This document shows, piece by piece, positions 63,400 through 64,000 of a stretch of 64,000 nt of DNA. Origin of the DNA: Kitasatospora sp. A2-31 (GTDB lineage Bacteria > Actinomycetota > Actinomycetes > Streptomycetales > Streptomycetaceae); the NCBI RefSeq assembly GCF_022288725.1, contig NZ_JAKNTA010000009.1, positions 126,784 through 190,783 of the forward strand, given 5' to 3'. The translations under genes and the position numbers were made by a program. Position 1 is the stretch's first letter. The number at the start of each line of letters is the position of its first letter. The notes under the pieces were generated by a model, which saw only the letters and a program-made list of their open reading frames with translations, did not search any database and was not told where the DNA came from.

Positions 63400-64000
63400 T
63401 CAGGCGGGCACCGGACGGCCGGCGGACGCACCGGCGGCGGCCGCGGCGGCCGGGCCGGCGTCGCCGCAGACCACCAGGAGACCCGCGGCGTGGCCGAGCG
63501 CCTTGGTGAACGCCTCGGCGGCGCGGTCGGCGGTACCGCCGTTGACGGCCAGCACGACCACCTCGCGGCGGGCCGGGCGGGTCAGCGCGGCGTCGGCGTA
63601 GAACACGTCACCGCCCTCGGCGAGCTGCGCCCAGTAGCGCTCCTCACCGAAGGTGACCTCGTGCTGTTGCCAGGGGTGGGCCTCACCCACGGTCAGGACC
63701 AGGATGTCGCCCGGCTCGCGGCCGGCGTCCAGCAACAGGTCGACCGTCTCGTCGGCGCGCTCCACGGCCTCGGCCGCGGGGGCGGCCACGAGCTGGACCG
63801 CGACCTGCGGTGCGGCGGGCGCGGGCCGGCGCGGGCCGGGCTTGGGGATCTGGCCCGGACGCGGCGGCGGAGCGGATCGGGCGGCACGCGGCGGAGCCGG
63901 CCGGGGAGCCCCCGGGCGGGGTCCCGGCACCGGGACCGTCGCGGCCGAGACGGCCGACGGTGCGGAAGTGGTCGAGCTGCCGGCGGCAGCCGTACGGAGG
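63400..64000 (-). CDS. Hypothetical protein, 5' end beyond window
   Basis: The reverse frame stays open to the right edge, so the true start is outside the window. Visible residues begin with a Ser/Thr/Ala/Pro-rich linker (SSTTSAPSAVSAATVPVPGP), then an alpha/beta domain of about 120 residues: VERADETVDLLLDAGREPGD, ILVLTVGEAHPWQQHEVTFG and AAGLLVVCGDAGPAAAAAAG. A GTG at 63930 could start a shorter product, but the linker looks continuous. No confident family match. Confidence 0.65.
   Translation of the reverse strand, partial: LRTAAAGSSTTSAPSAVSAATVPVPGPRPGAPRPAPPRAARSAPPPRPGQIPKPGPRRPAPAAPQVAVQLVAAPAAEAVERADETVDLLLDAGREPGDILVLTVGEAHPWQQHEVTFGEERYWAQLAEGGDVFYADAALTRPARREVVVLAVNGGTADRAAEAFTKALGHAAGLLVVCGDAGPAAAAAAGASAGRPVPA

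Overview
The window is chromosomal DNA from a high-GC actinomycete of the family Streptomycetaceae (Streptomyces, Kitasatospora or a close relative). The evidence is GC above 70 %, frequent GTG starts with GGAGG-type ribosome sites, and the marker set: principal sigma factor HrdB, sporulation regulator WhiH, division protein SepH, CutRS, topoisomerase IV ParC/ParE, DUF3710/DUF4193/DUF5998 proteins, and a DasR-type operator ahead of ptsH. From memory, the gene order follows the conserved core around SCO5869 down to SCO5815 of S. coelicolor. I see no insertion sequence, prophage, CRISPR array, rRNA or tRNA.

Layout. 0.2-7.1 kb: DUF3710 protein, dUTPase, a thioesterase and DUF3093 protein sharing an operator-like palindrome, DUF4193 protein, acyl-ACP desaturase with an operator-like repeat, and the CutR/CutS two-component system. 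7.6-13.9 kb: a 61-residue protein, an inositol-phosphatase-type enzyme and ferrochelatase, an MFS transporter, an FAD-linked sugar-lactone oxidase and a proline-rich membrane protein. 14-23 kb: SepH (its stop and usual C-terminus are missing), a sulfurtransferase, a VOC protein, thymidine kinase, a phosphodiesterase-like protein, DUF5998, a GNAT/acyl-CoA-ligase fusion and HPr. 23-31 kb: RtcB RNA ligase, an active/inactive M16 peptidase pair, ParC and a sucrase/ferredoxin-like protein. 31-42 kb: a nitrate/taurine-type ABC importer, a CitA/DcuS-type two-component system, an acetate-type symporter with its DUF485 partner, a LuxR-type two-component system and a membrane protein. 42-49 kb: ParE, a small zinc-site protein, a secreted trypsin-like protease, HrdB and WhiH. 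49-64 kb: an ABC exporter pair whose ATPase gene contains 31 consecutive G/C, an NrtR-like NUDIX protein, a glycogen-debranching-type enzyme, an S33 peptidase, a DUF4192 protein, a RecQ-phosphoribosyltransferase fusion, a hypothetical protein and one gene cut by the right edge.

How the genes work together. Most are housekeeping. ParC and ParE form topoisomerase IV. HrdB directs vegetative transcription, while SepH and WhiH belong to sporulation septation. HPr is the general PTS phosphocarrier and carries a DasR site. The ABC importer, acetate symporter and two flanking two-component systems form a nutrient-uptake block. Strong inverted-repeat terminators separate nearly all convergent units; sepH/sseA is the clear exception.

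The most unusual points are the sepH reading frame that runs completely through the antisense of sseA, the 31-nt G tract in an ABC ATPase gene, two DnaA-box-like nonamers between the DUF4192 gene and recQ, a possible structured RNA leader before sepH, and a CutS sensor loop with no cysteines. No clearly new multi-gene system was found.
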